From UBA4615 sp044360485 (GTDB lineage: Bacteria; Pseudomonadota; Gammaproteobacteria; Burkholderiales; Burkholderiaceae_E): a stretch of 20,512 nucleotides of DNA. This document shows positions 12,991-20,512 of the stretch, in pieces. Numbering within the stretch: position 1 is the first letter of the stretch; each line of letters starts with the position of its first letter. The position numbers and the translations under genes are program-made. The notes beneath the pieces were generated by a model. It had not been told where the DNA came from, made no database searches, and worked only from the letters and a program-made list of their open reading frames with translations. The DNA lies in NCBI GenBank assembly GCA_044360485.1, contig JBIKKG010000035.1, forward strand, positions 1 through 20,512. Reading direction: 5' to 3'.

Positions 12991-13977
12991 CTAATCGTCG
13001 ACGAACAGAGACGACACCGAGTCGGCGCGATTGATACGCAGGATGGTTTCGGAGAGCATCTGCGCGCAACTGATGACACGGATCTTGTCGCTGGCCTGGC
13101 CCGCCAGCGTCAACGGAATGGAGTCGGTGACAACGAGTTCGTCGAGGGCGGAGCGGTCAACGCGTTCGACGGCGTTGCCTGAGAGGACCGGATGCGTGCA
13201 ATACGCCAGCACCCGCGTGGCGCCTTGCTCTTTCAGGGCATCGGCAGCCTTGGTCAGCGTGCCGGCGGTATCGACCATGTCATCCATGATCACGCAGGTG
13301 CGTCCACGGACTTCACCGATGATGTTCATGACCTCGGAGACATTCGCCTTGGGCCGGCGCTTGTCGATGATGGCGAGGTCGGTGTCCAGACGCTTGGCCA
13401 AAGCCCGCGCGCGCACTACGCCGCCCACGTCGGGCGAGACCACGATCGGGTCCTGGAGCTTGCGACTGGCCACGTCCGCCAGCAGCACGGGCGCGGCGTA
13501 GATGTTGTCGACGGGGATGTCGAAGAAGCCTTGTATCTGATCGGCATGCAGATCCATCGTCAGCACGCGATCGACGCCCGCCACTTCGAGCATGTTGGCC
13601 ACGACCTTGGCGCTGATGGCGACGCGCGAGGAGCGCACCCGGCGGTCCTGGCGGGCATAGCCGAAATAAGGCAAGGCAGCGGTGATCCGGCCGGCCGAGG
13701 CGCGCTTGAGCGCATCGACCATCACCATGAGTTCCATCAGATTGTCGTTGGTCGGCGCGCAGGTGGACTGCAGGACGAACACGTCCTTGCCACGAACGTT
13801 CTCGAGGATCTCGACCATGACTTCGCCGTCGGAGAAGCGACCGACGGTGGCCTTGCCCAACCCGATACCCAGATGCTCGGCCACGGCGCTGGCCAGCAGC
13901 GGAATAGCGTTGCCGGTGAAGACCATGAGGCCTTCCGGGTGGAGTGCATCACGCTGCATGGTATTGGACGGAGGCAT
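12991..13977 (-). CDS. prs: Ribose-phosphate pyrophosphokinase
   Basis: About 328 residues. It makes PRPP from ribose-5-phosphate and ATP for nucleotide, His, Trp and NAD synthesis in the cytosol. Family features include ALPYFGYARQDRR (ATP site), TMDLHADQIQGFFDIP, VVSPDVGGVVRA, DKRRPKAN, and the PRPP loop IMDDMVDTAGTL. The frame is open upstream through the tRNA gene, but similarity begins near MVFTGNA, so that extension is not real. I choose ATG 13977; ATG 13959 (322 residues) is nearer the usual ~316 and equally possible, as neither has a clear ribosome binding site. The gene begins 23 bases after tRNA-Gln on the same strand. Confidence 0.96.
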   Translation of the reverse strand: MPPSNTMQRDALHPEGLMVFTGNAIPLLASAVAEHLGIGLGKATVGRFSDGEVMVEILENVRGKDVFVLQSTCAPTNDNLMELMVMVDALKRASAGRITAALPYFGYARQDRRVRSSRVAISAKVVANMLEVAGVDRVLTMDLHADQIQGFFDIPVDNIYAAPVLLADVASRKLQDPIVVSPDVGGVVRARALAKRLDTDLAIIDKRRPKANVSEVMNIIGEVRGRTCVIMDDMVDTAGTLTKAADALKEQGATRVLAYCTHPVLSGNAVERVDRSALDELVVTDSIPLTLAGQASDKIRVISCAQMLSETILRINRADSVSSLFVDD

Positions 13978-14000
13978 GGGTGCTTGCGTGAAGAAGGGGG

Positions 14001-14074
14001 CTGGGGAGGAAGGACTCGAACCCTCGCATGCCGGAATCAAAATCCGGTGCCTTAACCAACTTGGCGACTCCCCA
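14001..14074 (-). tRNA. tRNA-Gln (anticodon UUG)
   Basis: The minus strand folds as a 74-nt tRNA. The acceptor TGGGGAG pairs with CTCCCCA, and a D arm GCC...GGC surrounds AAGTTGGTTAA. The anticodon stem CCGGA/TCCGG holds the loop TTTTGAT (anticodon TTG), and the T arm GAGGG-TTCGAGT-CCTTC follows. The discriminator is G, and the CCA end is not encoded. Its first 23 bases are also the end of ispE. Position between ispE and prs is the common order in betaproteobacteria. Confidence 0.97.
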
Positions 14075-14939
14075 ACGGATGTCTGGCCAGCCCGTGACAC
14101 ACACGAACCGACCCAACCTCGAACCTGGCGACATGCTGCGCGATACGGTCTGCGATGGCATGTGAAGGAGCCGGGCAGAACACACAAGCACCCGACCCCG
14201 ACATCCGGGCATGCGTGGGGTTGACCCCCGCCGAGCGCGCCGCGTCTGAAAGCACCGCGAGCGCCGACGCCACCGCCGGATACCGTCTCAGGACAACCGG
14301 CTGCAGATCATTGTGACCCTGCCAGATCCGCTCATCCAGAGAACCGCCGATTTTGAGGGGCGGCGTGTTCCGTGTCAAATCGGCTGCGCCAAAGACATGA
14401 GCCGTCGGGACGGCGACCGGGGGTGCAATGACCACGAATGACCGCTCCGGCAGCTCAATCGGTTCAAGCAGATCGCCTACGCCCCGCGCCAGTGCCGTGC
14501 GTCCGAAGATGAAAAACGGCACATCGGCCCCAAGCGCCAGGCCCAGTTGGGCCAGCTCGGCCTGGGGTCGCTCCAGGCCCCAGAGCCGATTGAGTGCCAT
14601 CAGGACGGTGGCGGCATCCGAACTGCCACCGCCCAGGCCTCCGCCCATGGGAATGTGCTTGTCCAACCCGATGTCCACGCCGAACGTGGTGGCGCCATGG
14701 TGTTGCAGCAGCCTGGCCGCCCGGACGGTGAGGTCCTGTTCGGGGGGCACGTCGGGCAGCGGGTTGAGGCGGGTGATCTGTCCGTCGTCGCGACGGCGCA
14801 GGTGCACGAGATCTTGCAGGTCGATCAGCTGAAAGGCGGTCTCGAGCTCGTGATAGCCGTCGGCCCGCCGCCCGGTGACATGCAAAAAGAGATTGAGCTT
14901 GGCCGGTGCCGGTGCGTTGCGGATCTCTGCGGGTGTCAT
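14052..14939 (-). CDS. ispE: 4-diphosphocytidyl-2-C-methyl-D-erythritol kinase
   Basis: A 295-residue GHMP kinase that phosphorylates CDP-methylerythritol in the MEP pathway to isoprenoids, in the cytosol. Seen are PAKLNLFLHVTGRRADGYH with catalytic Lys14, the ATP loop PMGGGLGGGSSDAA (97-110), catalytic Asp139 in GADVPFF, and RMSGSGACVF near the end. The last seven codons and the TAA stop lie within the 5' part of tRNA-Gln, giving a C-terminus of HPLGSRQVG that tRNA sequence dictates. The gene begins 4 bases after the lolB stop, indicating an operon. The ATG at 14939 fits the family N-terminus. Confidence 0.96.
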   Translation of the reverse strand: MTPAEIRNAPAPAKLNLFLHVTGRRADGYHELETAFQLIDLQDLVHLRRRDDGQITRLNPLPDVPPEQDLTVRAARLLQHHGATTFGVDIGLDKHIPMGGGLGGGSSDAATVLMALNRLWGLERPQAELAQLGLALGADVPFFIFGRTALARGVGDLLEPIELPERSFVVIAPPVAVPTAHVFGAADLTRNTPPLKIGGSLDERIWQGHNDLQPVVLRRYPAVASALAVLSDAARSAGVNPTHARMSGSGACVFCPAPSHAIADRIAQHVARFEVGSVRVCHGLARHPLGSRQVG

Positions 14940-14943
14940 GGGC

Positions 14944-15564
14944 TTACCGATCCAGAATCAGGATGACCCGCAGCCGTCCGGTGGGCTGGTTGCGCTCGAG
15001 CTCCCAGCGACGGGGTTCGCGACGGATGGACCAGCCACTGTCGCGTGCCGACAGCACCTGCCCCTGGGCATCTCGGGACACGACGTCTTCAAAGCGGTCG
15101 TCGAGCCAGTCGGTGAGCCGCTCCACCGGGAGCGACCAGCCGAGTGCCTGTTCGATCACGGCGTCGAGCGAGGCCGCTTGCAGCATGCCGCCGTTAGCCA
15201 AGGTCAATGTGGCCCTGCCATCAGGGCGACGCCGCCCGCTGGCCATGACCTGCCCGAAGGGCGAGAGCAGTTGGAGCTCCAGTGAGGCTTGGGGTTCGGA
15301 GGCCATGCGAATGAGCAGAAACCGTCCGCCGCCGCCCTCTTCGCGGCCATCGGTGCCGTCGGGCTTGAGCGAGACCGCGAATCGGCCTGACCACTCGCGC
15401 AGATCTGTGGGGCCGACAGGGTCCGCCGGGCGCGTGGGTGAGGCGCAGCCGACCAGCACGACGGCACCCAGTAGTGCGCAGAGCGTTGCGCGTCTGGTCG
15501 TGCGCAAAGCGGACAGCCAGCCCCCCCGTGTTGCGCCGTTCGATGTCGTCTTAGAGCGCCACAT
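14944..15564 (-). CDS. lolB: Outer-membrane lipoprotein insertion protein LolB
   Basis: A 206-residue lipoprotein. The basic N-terminus and hydrophobic core end in lipobox LVGC with lipidated Cys40. The mature part has LREWSGRFAVSL, a beta-rich body with LELQLLSPFGQVMA, and LERLTDWL-like VERLTDWLDDR. LolB accepts lipoproteins from the carrier LolA and inserts them in the outer membrane. The ATG at 15564 overlaps the upstream TPR gene by 14 bases; the signal peptide is long (39 residues), so a later non-ATG start is possible. Being next to ispE is the standard proteobacterial order. Confidence 0.93.
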   Translation of the reverse strand: MWRSKTTSNGATRGGWLSALRTTRRATLCALLGAVVLVGCASPTRPADPVGPTDLREWSGRFAVSLKPDGTDGREEGGGGRFLLIRMASEPQASLELQLLSPFGQVMASGRRRPDGRATLTLANGGMLQAASLDAVIEQALGWSLPVERLTDWLDDRFEDVVSRDAQGQVLSARDSGWSIRREPRRWELERNQPTGRLRVILILDR

Positions 15565-17425
15565 TCAGCCGGGTGAGGGTCTCGCGCAGTGTGGTGTTGG
15601 CAGGGTCGCGCTTGTTCACCTCGCGCCACAGACGGCGGGCTTCTTCCTGACGTCCGCTCACCCACAGAACTTCACCCAGATGTGCGCCGATGTCCGCTTC
15701 CTGGCTGAGGGACCAGGCCCGGTTCAGGTACTTGAGCGCACCTTCCAGATCCTTTTGACGGAACAGTACCCAGCCCATGCTGTCGAGGATGTGGGCATCG
15801 TCAGGCAACAGCGAGAGGGCTTTTTCGATCAGCGTGCGGGCTTCGTCGAGCCGCTGATTGCGATCGGCCAGCGAGTAGCCGAGCGCATTGTAGGCATGGG
15901 CGCTGTCAGGCCGCAGCTCGATGATCCGGCGCATCGAGCGCTCCATCTCGGGCATGCGGTCGATGCGCTCAGCGGCCATGCCGTGGTCGTACAGCAGATC
16001 GGGCTGATCGGGGTAAATCTGCACGTTGCGATCGAGCAGTTCGTAGGCTTCTTGCGATTGCCCTGCTTCACGCAGCAATTGCGCTTCGGCCGAGACCAGC
16101 TGCAGGCGCTCGCGCGTGCTGCCGACCTCGGTGTTGCGCAACAGCTCGCGCGCTGCGTCCAGTTGCCCCGACTTGCCAAGCAACAGCGCGCGGCGCGCAG
16201 TGGCCAGCACGTAGTCTTCGCCGCGTGGCACCTGCGCCAGCCACTGTTGCGCTTCGTCTGCTTGACCGGCATCGGCCGCGGCCTGGGCCATGAGCATCAG
16301 ACCCTGGTTGCGCTCACGCGGCGCGAGCTTGGGCAGATCGAGCAGGCGTTGCAGATACGTGCGTGCAGCGCCAGGCTGCTTGTCCTGCAAGGAGACCTGG
16401 GCCAGTGCCAGCAGCAGCGAGGGATTGGAGGGATGGTCTGTGAGCGCGCGCTCGAACTGCGCACGCGCCGGGCCCGACTGCCCCGAGGCCAGCAGCAGGC
16501 GCGCATAGAGCGAACGGCCTTCAAGCGACGTGGGTTGGCGTGAAAGATAGGTCTCGACCAGGCTGATGGCCTGAGGCATGTCCTGGGACTGGGCCAGCAG
16601 CCGCGCAGTGCTGACCACGGCGTCTTCGTTGTCGGGCGCCAGGCGCATGGCTTCGCGCGATTCGACCAGGGCAGCGGCCGTGTCATTGGCGGCCGATGCG
16701 ATGGCAGCCCGCACCAGGCGCGCCTGAGCTACAGACAGATCGGGCTCACTGAGCCGTTGAAGCATCTGCCAAGCACCTGTTCGATCGGCGCTGCGCAAGA
16801 GTGCGCGTTGCAGCCCTGCATAGGTGTCGTTCAGCGTGCCGTCTGTGCGGGCCTGTGCGAGGCGTTGTGCATAGAGCGGCTCCAGTTCAGCCCACTTGCC
16901 GCCGGCGACCAGCAGCGTTTGCAGGGTCTGCGTGGCATTGACCGAATTGGGCGCGAGCTCGGTCCACAACTGTGCCGAGCGCGTGGCCTCGGACAGGGCG
17001 CGGTTACTGAGCGCGATTTCGGTGGCACGCGCTGCCAGACGTGGGTCGCGGGTCTGGCGCGCGACGGCGTGGTAGGTCGACCAGGCCGCGCCGGCCTCGC
17101 CGCGCTGCATGGCCAGATCAGCCGCGACCAGCTGAAAGAGGATTTGTGGCGAGAGTTCGACCTGCGGCAGCGGGCCGTCGTCTGTGGCCGCAGGTGCGGT
17201 GGCAGCGGGGGACTTGAGCGGCTCGGTGGCTGATGCGGGCGCCGGTACCGCCGGTGGCGCGACCTCGGCTGAGGCGGCGGGGATGTCTGCAAGCGGCGCC
17301 TCGGATCGGGCGGCAGGCAGGGCGGAAGGTGCGGCGGAAGGCGAGGGCGCAACGACCGGACGGGTCGCGCAGCCGGTCAAAGCCACAGCAATGATGGCTG
17401 CGGCAAGCCTGCTGGAGGAGTTCAT
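15551..17425 (-). CDS. TPR-repeat lipoprotein
   Basis: A 624-residue exported protein. Lipobox ALTGC places a lipidated Cys at 19, followed by a Pro/Ala/Ser-rich linker to about residue 85. About a dozen TPR-like helical repeats then run to the end, the clearest being AYNALGYSLADRNQRLDEAR, HILDSMGWVLFRQKDLEGAL and a final GEVLWVSGRQEEARRLW. TPR lipoproteins act as scaffolds in the envelope; one upstream of lolB is common in betaproteobacteria, but its partner is unknown. It is probably the first gene of the long minus-strand run. It is divergent from mutM with only 72 bases between. Confidence 0.88.
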   Translation of the reverse strand: MNSSSRLAAAIIAVALTGCATRPVVAPSPSAAPSALPAARSEAPLADIPAASAEVAPPAVPAPASATEPLKSPAATAPAATDDGPLPQVELSPQILFQLVAADLAMQRGEAGAAWSTYHAVARQTRDPRLAARATEIALSNRALSEATRSAQLWTELAPNSVNATQTLQTLLVAGGKWAELEPLYAQRLAQARTDGTLNDTYAGLQRALLRSADRTGAWQMLQRLSEPDLSVAQARLVRAAIASAANDTAAALVESREAMRLAPDNEDAVVSTARLLAQSQDMPQAISLVETYLSRQPTSLEGRSLYARLLLASGQSGPARAQFERALTDHPSNPSLLLALAQVSLQDKQPGAARTYLQRLLDLPKLAPRERNQGLMLMAQAAADAGQADEAQQWLAQVPRGEDYVLATARRALLLGKSGQLDAARELLRNTEVGSTRERLQLVSAEAQLLREAGQSQEAYELLDRNVQIYPDQPDLLYDHGMAAERIDRMPEMERSMRRIIELRPDSAHAYNALGYSLADRNQRLDEARTLIEKALSLLPDDAHILDSMGWVLFRQKDLEGALKYLNRAWSLSQEADIGAHLGEVLWVSGRQEEARRLWREVNKRDPANTTLRETLTRLNVAL

Positions 17426-17497
17426 CCGGCGATCTTAGGCTGGATTACACTGCGCGGCAATTGAGCTTGCGACCTATGCCCTGCGTGCATTGCATTC
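17426..17497. promoter_or_regulatory. Divergent promoter region, TPR gene / mutM
   Basis: The 72-bp gap must carry promoters for both directions unless transcription comes from further away. On the minus strand TGTAAT (17449-17444) is a good -10 candidate, with only a weak -35 (TCGCAA) 17 bases upstream. On the plus strand the overlapping TACACT (17446-17451) is a weaker candidate for mutM. Confidence 0.3.
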
Positions 17498-18319
17498 ATG
17501 CCTGAATTACCTGAGGTCGAAGTGGTGCGCGCCGGTCTTTCGGGCAGCGCGGCGGGCAGACGGGTGCAGAGCGTCGCGGTTCGGGTGCCAGCGCTGCGCT
17601 GGCCGATCCCTGCGGATTTACCCGCCCTACTCAGCCACCGTGTGCTGCTGCGGGTCGAGCGCCGCGGCAAATACCTGCTGCTGGCTTTTGAGCATGGCTG
17701 GCTGATCGTCCATCTGGGCATGTCCGGCACGTTCGCCTGGAAAGCGGTGGATGCCCCGTTGCGCGCACATGATCACTTCGATCTGGTGTTCGATCGCGGG
17801 CTGCTGAGGCTCAACGACCCGCGCCGGTTCGGCGCTCTGCTGTGGCACCCGGCGTCGGCGGGCACACCCGAGGCGCATCCGCTGCTGGCCTCGCTGGGCG
17901 TCGAGCCGTTTTCGAGCGCATTCGATGGACCACTGCTGTTTGATGCCACGCGTGGCCGCAAGCTGGCCATCAAGTCCTTGCTGCTGTCAGGCAGCGTGGT
18001 GGTGGGCGTGGGCAACATCTATGCGTCCGAAAGCCTGTTTCGCGCAGGCATCCGTCCCACGACAGCAGCCGGGCGGATCAGCCGCGCCCGTTACGACCGC
18101 CTCGCCAACGCGATCCGGGCCACCTTGTCCGAGGCGATCGCTGCGGGCGGCAGCACCCTGCGTGATTTCGTGTCCAGTGAGGGGCAAACCGGCTATTTTC
18201 AACTGGACTGCTTCGTGTACGACCGTGCAGGAGCCCCGTGCCGAGTGTGTACCCAGCCGATCCGTCTGCTGCGTCAGCAGCAACGCGCCACCTACTGGTG
18301 TGCGCACTGCCAGACCTGA
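17498..18319 (+). CDS. mutM: Formamidopyrimidine-DNA glycosylase
   Basis: A 273-residue Fpg/MutM that removes 8-oxoguanine and ring-opened purines and nicks the strand. After Met removal, Pro1 is the nucleophile in PELPEVE, with the adjacent glutamates in place. Lys58 in RRGKYLLL corresponds to the catalytic Lys57. VGVGNIYASE (169-178) lines the DNA-binding H2TH region. The C-terminal zinc finger has Cys248, Cys251, Cys268 and Cys271 with Arg263 between them. Length is normal. It starts the plus-strand run mutM, dynamin-like GTPase, mutY. Confidence 0.97.
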   Translation: MPELPEVEVVRAGLSGSAAGRRVQSVAVRVPALRWPIPADLPALLSHRVLLRVERRGKYLLLAFEHGWLIVHLGMSGTFAWKAVDAPLRAHDHFDLVFDRGLLRLNDPRRFGALLWHPASAGTPEAHPLLASLGVEPFSSAFDGPLLFDATRGRKLAIKSLLLSGSVVVGVGNIYASESLFRAGIRPTTAAGRISRARYDRLANAIRATLSEAIAAGGSTLRDFVSSEGQTGYFQLDCFVYDRAGAPCRVCTQPIRLLRQQQRATYWCAHCQT

Positions 18320-18333
18320 CCCACGCGGGTCAG
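18316..18333 (+). terminator. Hairpin at the mutM stop codon
   Basis: CTGACCC pairs perfectly with GGGTCAG around the loop ACGC, overlapping the mutM TGA. No T-tract follows, so it is at best a weak terminator or mRNA-end stabiliser. Confidence 0.3.
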
Positions 18334-18404
18334 ATGGTTCGATGAGCAGGTGACCGACGGCGTGCCCGCGCTGTGCTAGGCTTTTCGATCCCCAGTCTGT
18401 CTGA

Positions 18405-20354
18405 ATGAACGGCTTGAACGAGCGGATCCAAGCGTACGGTGCCTGGCGCGCGCGCATCGACGAGGTGCTGCGCCGTCACGCCCATTGGTCCGAGACCGGA
18501 TCGACGTCCGACCCGGCGCAGCGGGAGCGACTGAGTGCGCTGCGTCAACGACTGGCTGACGAGCGCATGACCGTGGCGTTCGTGGCCGAGTTTTCAAGGG
18601 GCAAGTCCGAGCTCATCAATGCCCTGTTCCTGGCTGATTATGGCCAGCGGGTGCTGCCTTCAGCGGCAGGACGCACCACCATGTGCCCTACCGAGCTGAT
18701 GTACGACCCCGATCAGCCGCCGGGGATCCGACTGCTGCCGATCGAGACCCGACTGCGCGACACGCCTTTGTCGGTGCTGCGCGCTCAGCATCAGGAATGG
18801 ATCACCGTGCCGTTTGATCCCGATGATGTCGCAAGCGTGCGATCGGCCTTCGAGTGTGTGCGCGAAACGCGCAAGGTGTCGCTGGCCGATGCCGTGCTGA
18901 TGGGGCTCTTTGACGACGCCCAGCCCGGCACGCCCTTGGGTCGCGATGCAGACGATCGTGTCGAAGTGTCGCGCTGGCGACATGCGGTGGCGAATCTGCC
19001 GCACCCGCTGCTGCGCATGGGGCTGGTGGTGGTCGACACGCCCGGGCTCAATGCCCTGGGTGCAGAGCCCGAACTCACACTCAATCTGCTGCCCTCGGCC
19101 CATGCGGTGGTCTTCATTCTGGCGGCCGATGCCGGAGTGAGTCGCACCGATGTCGAGGTCTGGCGCGAGCGTATCAGCCCGACGCATGCCAGTGGGCGAT
19201 TCGTTGTGCTGAACAAGATCGACGGACTGTGGGATCCGCTGCGCACGCCCGAGCAGATCGATGCCGAGATTGATGCACAAGTGGCAACCGTGGCTCAGAC
19301 GCTCAAGCTGCCGACAACACGGGTGTTTGCGCTGTCGGCACAAAAAGGCCTGGTGGCGCGCATCACCCGTGACCCTGAGTTACTTGCGCACAGCCGGCTG
19401 GCGGCGTTTGAGCGTGCCCTGTGGCACGAGATTGTCCCGCAGCGCCAGTCACTGTTGAGTGAGCAGGTGCGCCTGGAATGCGACGCCGTGTTCGGTGCCC
19501 AGCAGGCTATGTTGGATGCCCGTCGCCGCGGCGTGGTCGAACAGATCTTCGAGCTGCAGTCGCTGCGCGGACGCAACCGCCTCGCGATCGAGCAGACCGC
19601 GCGGCGCATTCGTCATGAGCGGGCCGACTTTGACCGTAGCCTGCAGCGCCTGAAAGCACTTCGCGTGGTGTTTCGACGGCACGACACAGCAATCCGTCAG
19701 CGCGTCCATCTCAGTCAGCTCAAGACGCATGTGCGCGAAGCACGTCGGCGCATGCGCGCAAGCCGCCTGTCGTCGGGCCTGCGCGAGGCCATGGATGCAC
19801 TCATGCGGTCAGCGCGCTTGGATTTCATCGAGCTCGAGCGGCTTGTCAATGACATGCAGGCGCTGATGGGTGCGATGTACCAGCAGTTCGGTCGCGAGCA
19901 TGGCTTGACGCTCGGCGCGCCTGCGACCTTTTCGCTGCAGCGCTTCGTGGCCGAGATCGATCGCATCAGCGCCTATCAGCAACGCCACTTCGGTGCGATG
20001 AGCCTGGTCACCACCGAGAAATGGGCGCTCACGCGCCGGTATTTCGAGACGGTGGCTGTACGTGTGAGGGCTGTGTACGAGGTGGCAGACCGCTCGGCCC
20101 AGCACTGGCTGGCGGCGCTGCTCACGCCGATCGAGTCGCAGATCCGCGAGCAACAAGGCCAGTTGCGCCAGCGGCTTGATTCGATCCAGCGCGTCCTGGA
20201 CGCAGGCGGCGCATTGCAGGTCCGCATCGATCAACTCGAAGACGAGCGCAGTCGGCTCGATGCGCAGGCAACCGAACTGGGGCGTCTGGGCGCTGAGCTG
20301 GCGGCCGCGTTGACGGCCCCTGCACCCCAGGAACGTCAGCCGCTGTCGGCCTGA
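18405..20354 (+). CDS. Dynamin-like GTPase
   Basis: A 649-residue large GTPase. G1 is AEFSRGKS (61-68) with the dynamin-type EFSxGKS context but Ala in place of the first Gly. G2 is in GRTTMCPTE (89-97), G3 is DTPGL (211-215) and G4 is NKID (270-273). From about 350 to the end it is mostly charged helix, likely coiled coil, with QQGQLRQRLDSIQ and DQLEDERSRLDAQ. No strong membrane segment is evident. Bacterial dynamin-like proteins remodel or protect membranes, but this subfamily's role is unknown. It lies 85 bases after mutM and just before mutY, on the same strand. A TGCTAGGCT extended -10-like sequence in the gap (18373-18381) might give it its own promoter. Confidence 0.88.
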   Translation: MNGLNERIQAYGAWRARIDEVLRRHAHWSETGSTSDPAQRERLSALRQRLADERMTVAFVAEFSRGKSELINALFLADYGQRVLPSAAGRTTMCPTELMYDPDQPPGIRLLPIETRLRDTPLSVLRAQHQEWITVPFDPDDVASVRSAFECVRETRKVSLADAVLMGLFDDAQPGTPLGRDADDRVEVSRWRHAVANLPHPLLRMGLVVVDTPGLNALGAEPELTLNLLPSAHAVVFILAADAGVSRTDVEVWRERISPTHASGRFVVLNKIDGLWDPLRTPEQIDAEIDAQVATVAQTLKLPTTRVFALSAQKGLVARITRDPELLAHSRLAAFERALWHEIVPQRQSLLSEQVRLECDAVFGAQQAMLDARRRGVVEQIFELQSLRGRNRLAIEQTARRIRHERADFDRSLQRLKALRVVFRRHDTAIRQRVHLSQLKTHVREARRRMRASRLSSGLREAMDALMRSARLDFIELERLVNDMQALMGAMYQQFGREHGLTLGAPATFSLQRFVAEIDRISAYQQRHFGAMSLVTTEKWALTRRYFETVAVRVRAVYEVADRSAQHWLAALLTPIESQIREQQGQLRQRLDSIQRVLDAGGALQVRIDQLEDERSRLDAQATELGRLGAELAAALTAPAPQERQPLSA

Positions 20355-20364
20355 GGCGCACCGG

Positions 20365-20512
20365 GTGCGCGCACCTCGCCAGCCGCAGGCTGCACTGCCC
20401 GTGGGCGACGCGCCTGCTGACGCAGGTTTCGCCCAGACCGTGATCGATTGGCAACGCCGGCACGGTCGGCACGATCTGCCCTGGCAGGGCACTCGCGATC
20501 CGTATCGCATCT
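20365..20512 (+). CDS. mutY: Adenine DNA glycosylase MutY (3' end outside window)
   Basis: The visible 49 codons end in FAQTVIDWQRRHGRHDLPWQ then GTRDPYRI, the characteristic MutY N-terminus that precedes the helix-hairpin-helix glycosylase domain. MutY removes adenine mispaired with 8-oxoguanine, completing the pathway that MutM begins. The start is a GTG at 20365 or another at 20401; no ATG is available in frame near the homologous part. The short gap to the GTPase gene suggests co-transcription. Confidence 0.92.
   Translation, partial: MRAPRQPQAALPVGDAPADAGFAQTVIDWQRRHGRHDLPWQGTRDPYRI

Noticed and set aside
12172..13182. 336-residue plus-strand frame opposite rplY and prs
   Set aside because: It is antisense to two unmistakable genes and has a His/Asp/Gly-rich shadow composition.
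13978..14187. N-terminal extension of Prs
   Set aside because: The open frame runs through tRNA-Gln and part of ispE; Prs similarity begins only after 13977.
14906..16543. 545-residue open frame on the plus strand
   Set aside because: It lies opposite lolB and the TPR gene, which have clear homology, and its own translation is Arg/Ser/Gln-rich without any family signal. It is a high-GC shadow.
1..20512. CRISPR array, insertion sequence, integron or rRNA
   Set aside because: No regularly spaced repeats, transposase or integrase frames, or rRNA sequence were found on reading both strands.

Overview
The window is a high-GC stretch of a bacterial chromosome, most likely from a betaproteobacterium of the order Burkholderiales. 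This rests on recognisable protein sequences (YchF, L25/Ctc, Prs, LolB, MutM), on the gene order TPR protein-lolB-ispE-tRNA-Gln-prs-rplY-pth, and on a PEP-CTERM protein. It is an inference, not a database result.

Left end (1-3847). The C-terminal part of a YheS-type ABC-F ATPase is translationally coupled to an orphan, catalytically degenerate ABC ATPase. A RelE-like toxin / HTH antitoxin pair with a palindromic operator follows. Then come a short core-MetE methionine synthase on the minus strand and a tiny cysteine-rich protein on the plus strand.

Accessory pocket (3911-7229). This holds a methyltransferase with an apparent signal peptide, the relic of a parDE toxin-antitoxin module (toxin cut to its last ~32 codons, antitoxin with a shifted start), and a PEP-CTERM/DUF1566 surface protein. 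Upstream of the PEP-CTERM gene are a sigma-54-type GG-N10-GC element and a perfect TGTGA-N6-TCACA site. A second parD fragment and an intact vapBC operon with a classic promoter/operator complete the pocket. The two parD pieces share 56 identical bases in direct orientation, 1,532 bp apart, on either side of the PEP-CTERM gene. Three toxin-antitoxin loci, living or dead, lie within about 5.5 kb.

Core minus-strand run (17425 down to 7246). In transcription order: a TPR lipoprotein, lolB (lipoprotein insertion), ispE (isoprenoid precursors), tRNA-Gln(UUG), prs (PRPP), rplY (ribosomal protein L25), pth (peptidyl-tRNA hydrolase), a patatin-like lipase, a VanZ-like membrane protein, a secreted protein with two copies of a 56-residue repeat, and ychF. 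Short gaps or overlaps at several junctions suggest shared transcription over much of it. The ispE stop codon lies inside the tRNA gene.

Right end (17498-20512). On the plus strand are mutM, a dynamin-like GTPase and the start of mutY. The two glycosylases of the 8-oxoguanine repair system thus flank a membrane-remodelling-type GTPase.

No CRISPR array, insertion sequence, rRNA or integrase was seen. The most unusual parts are the PEP-CTERM cassette between parD repeats with its stacked regulatory sites, the degenerate ABC ATPase, and the ispE/tRNA overlap.
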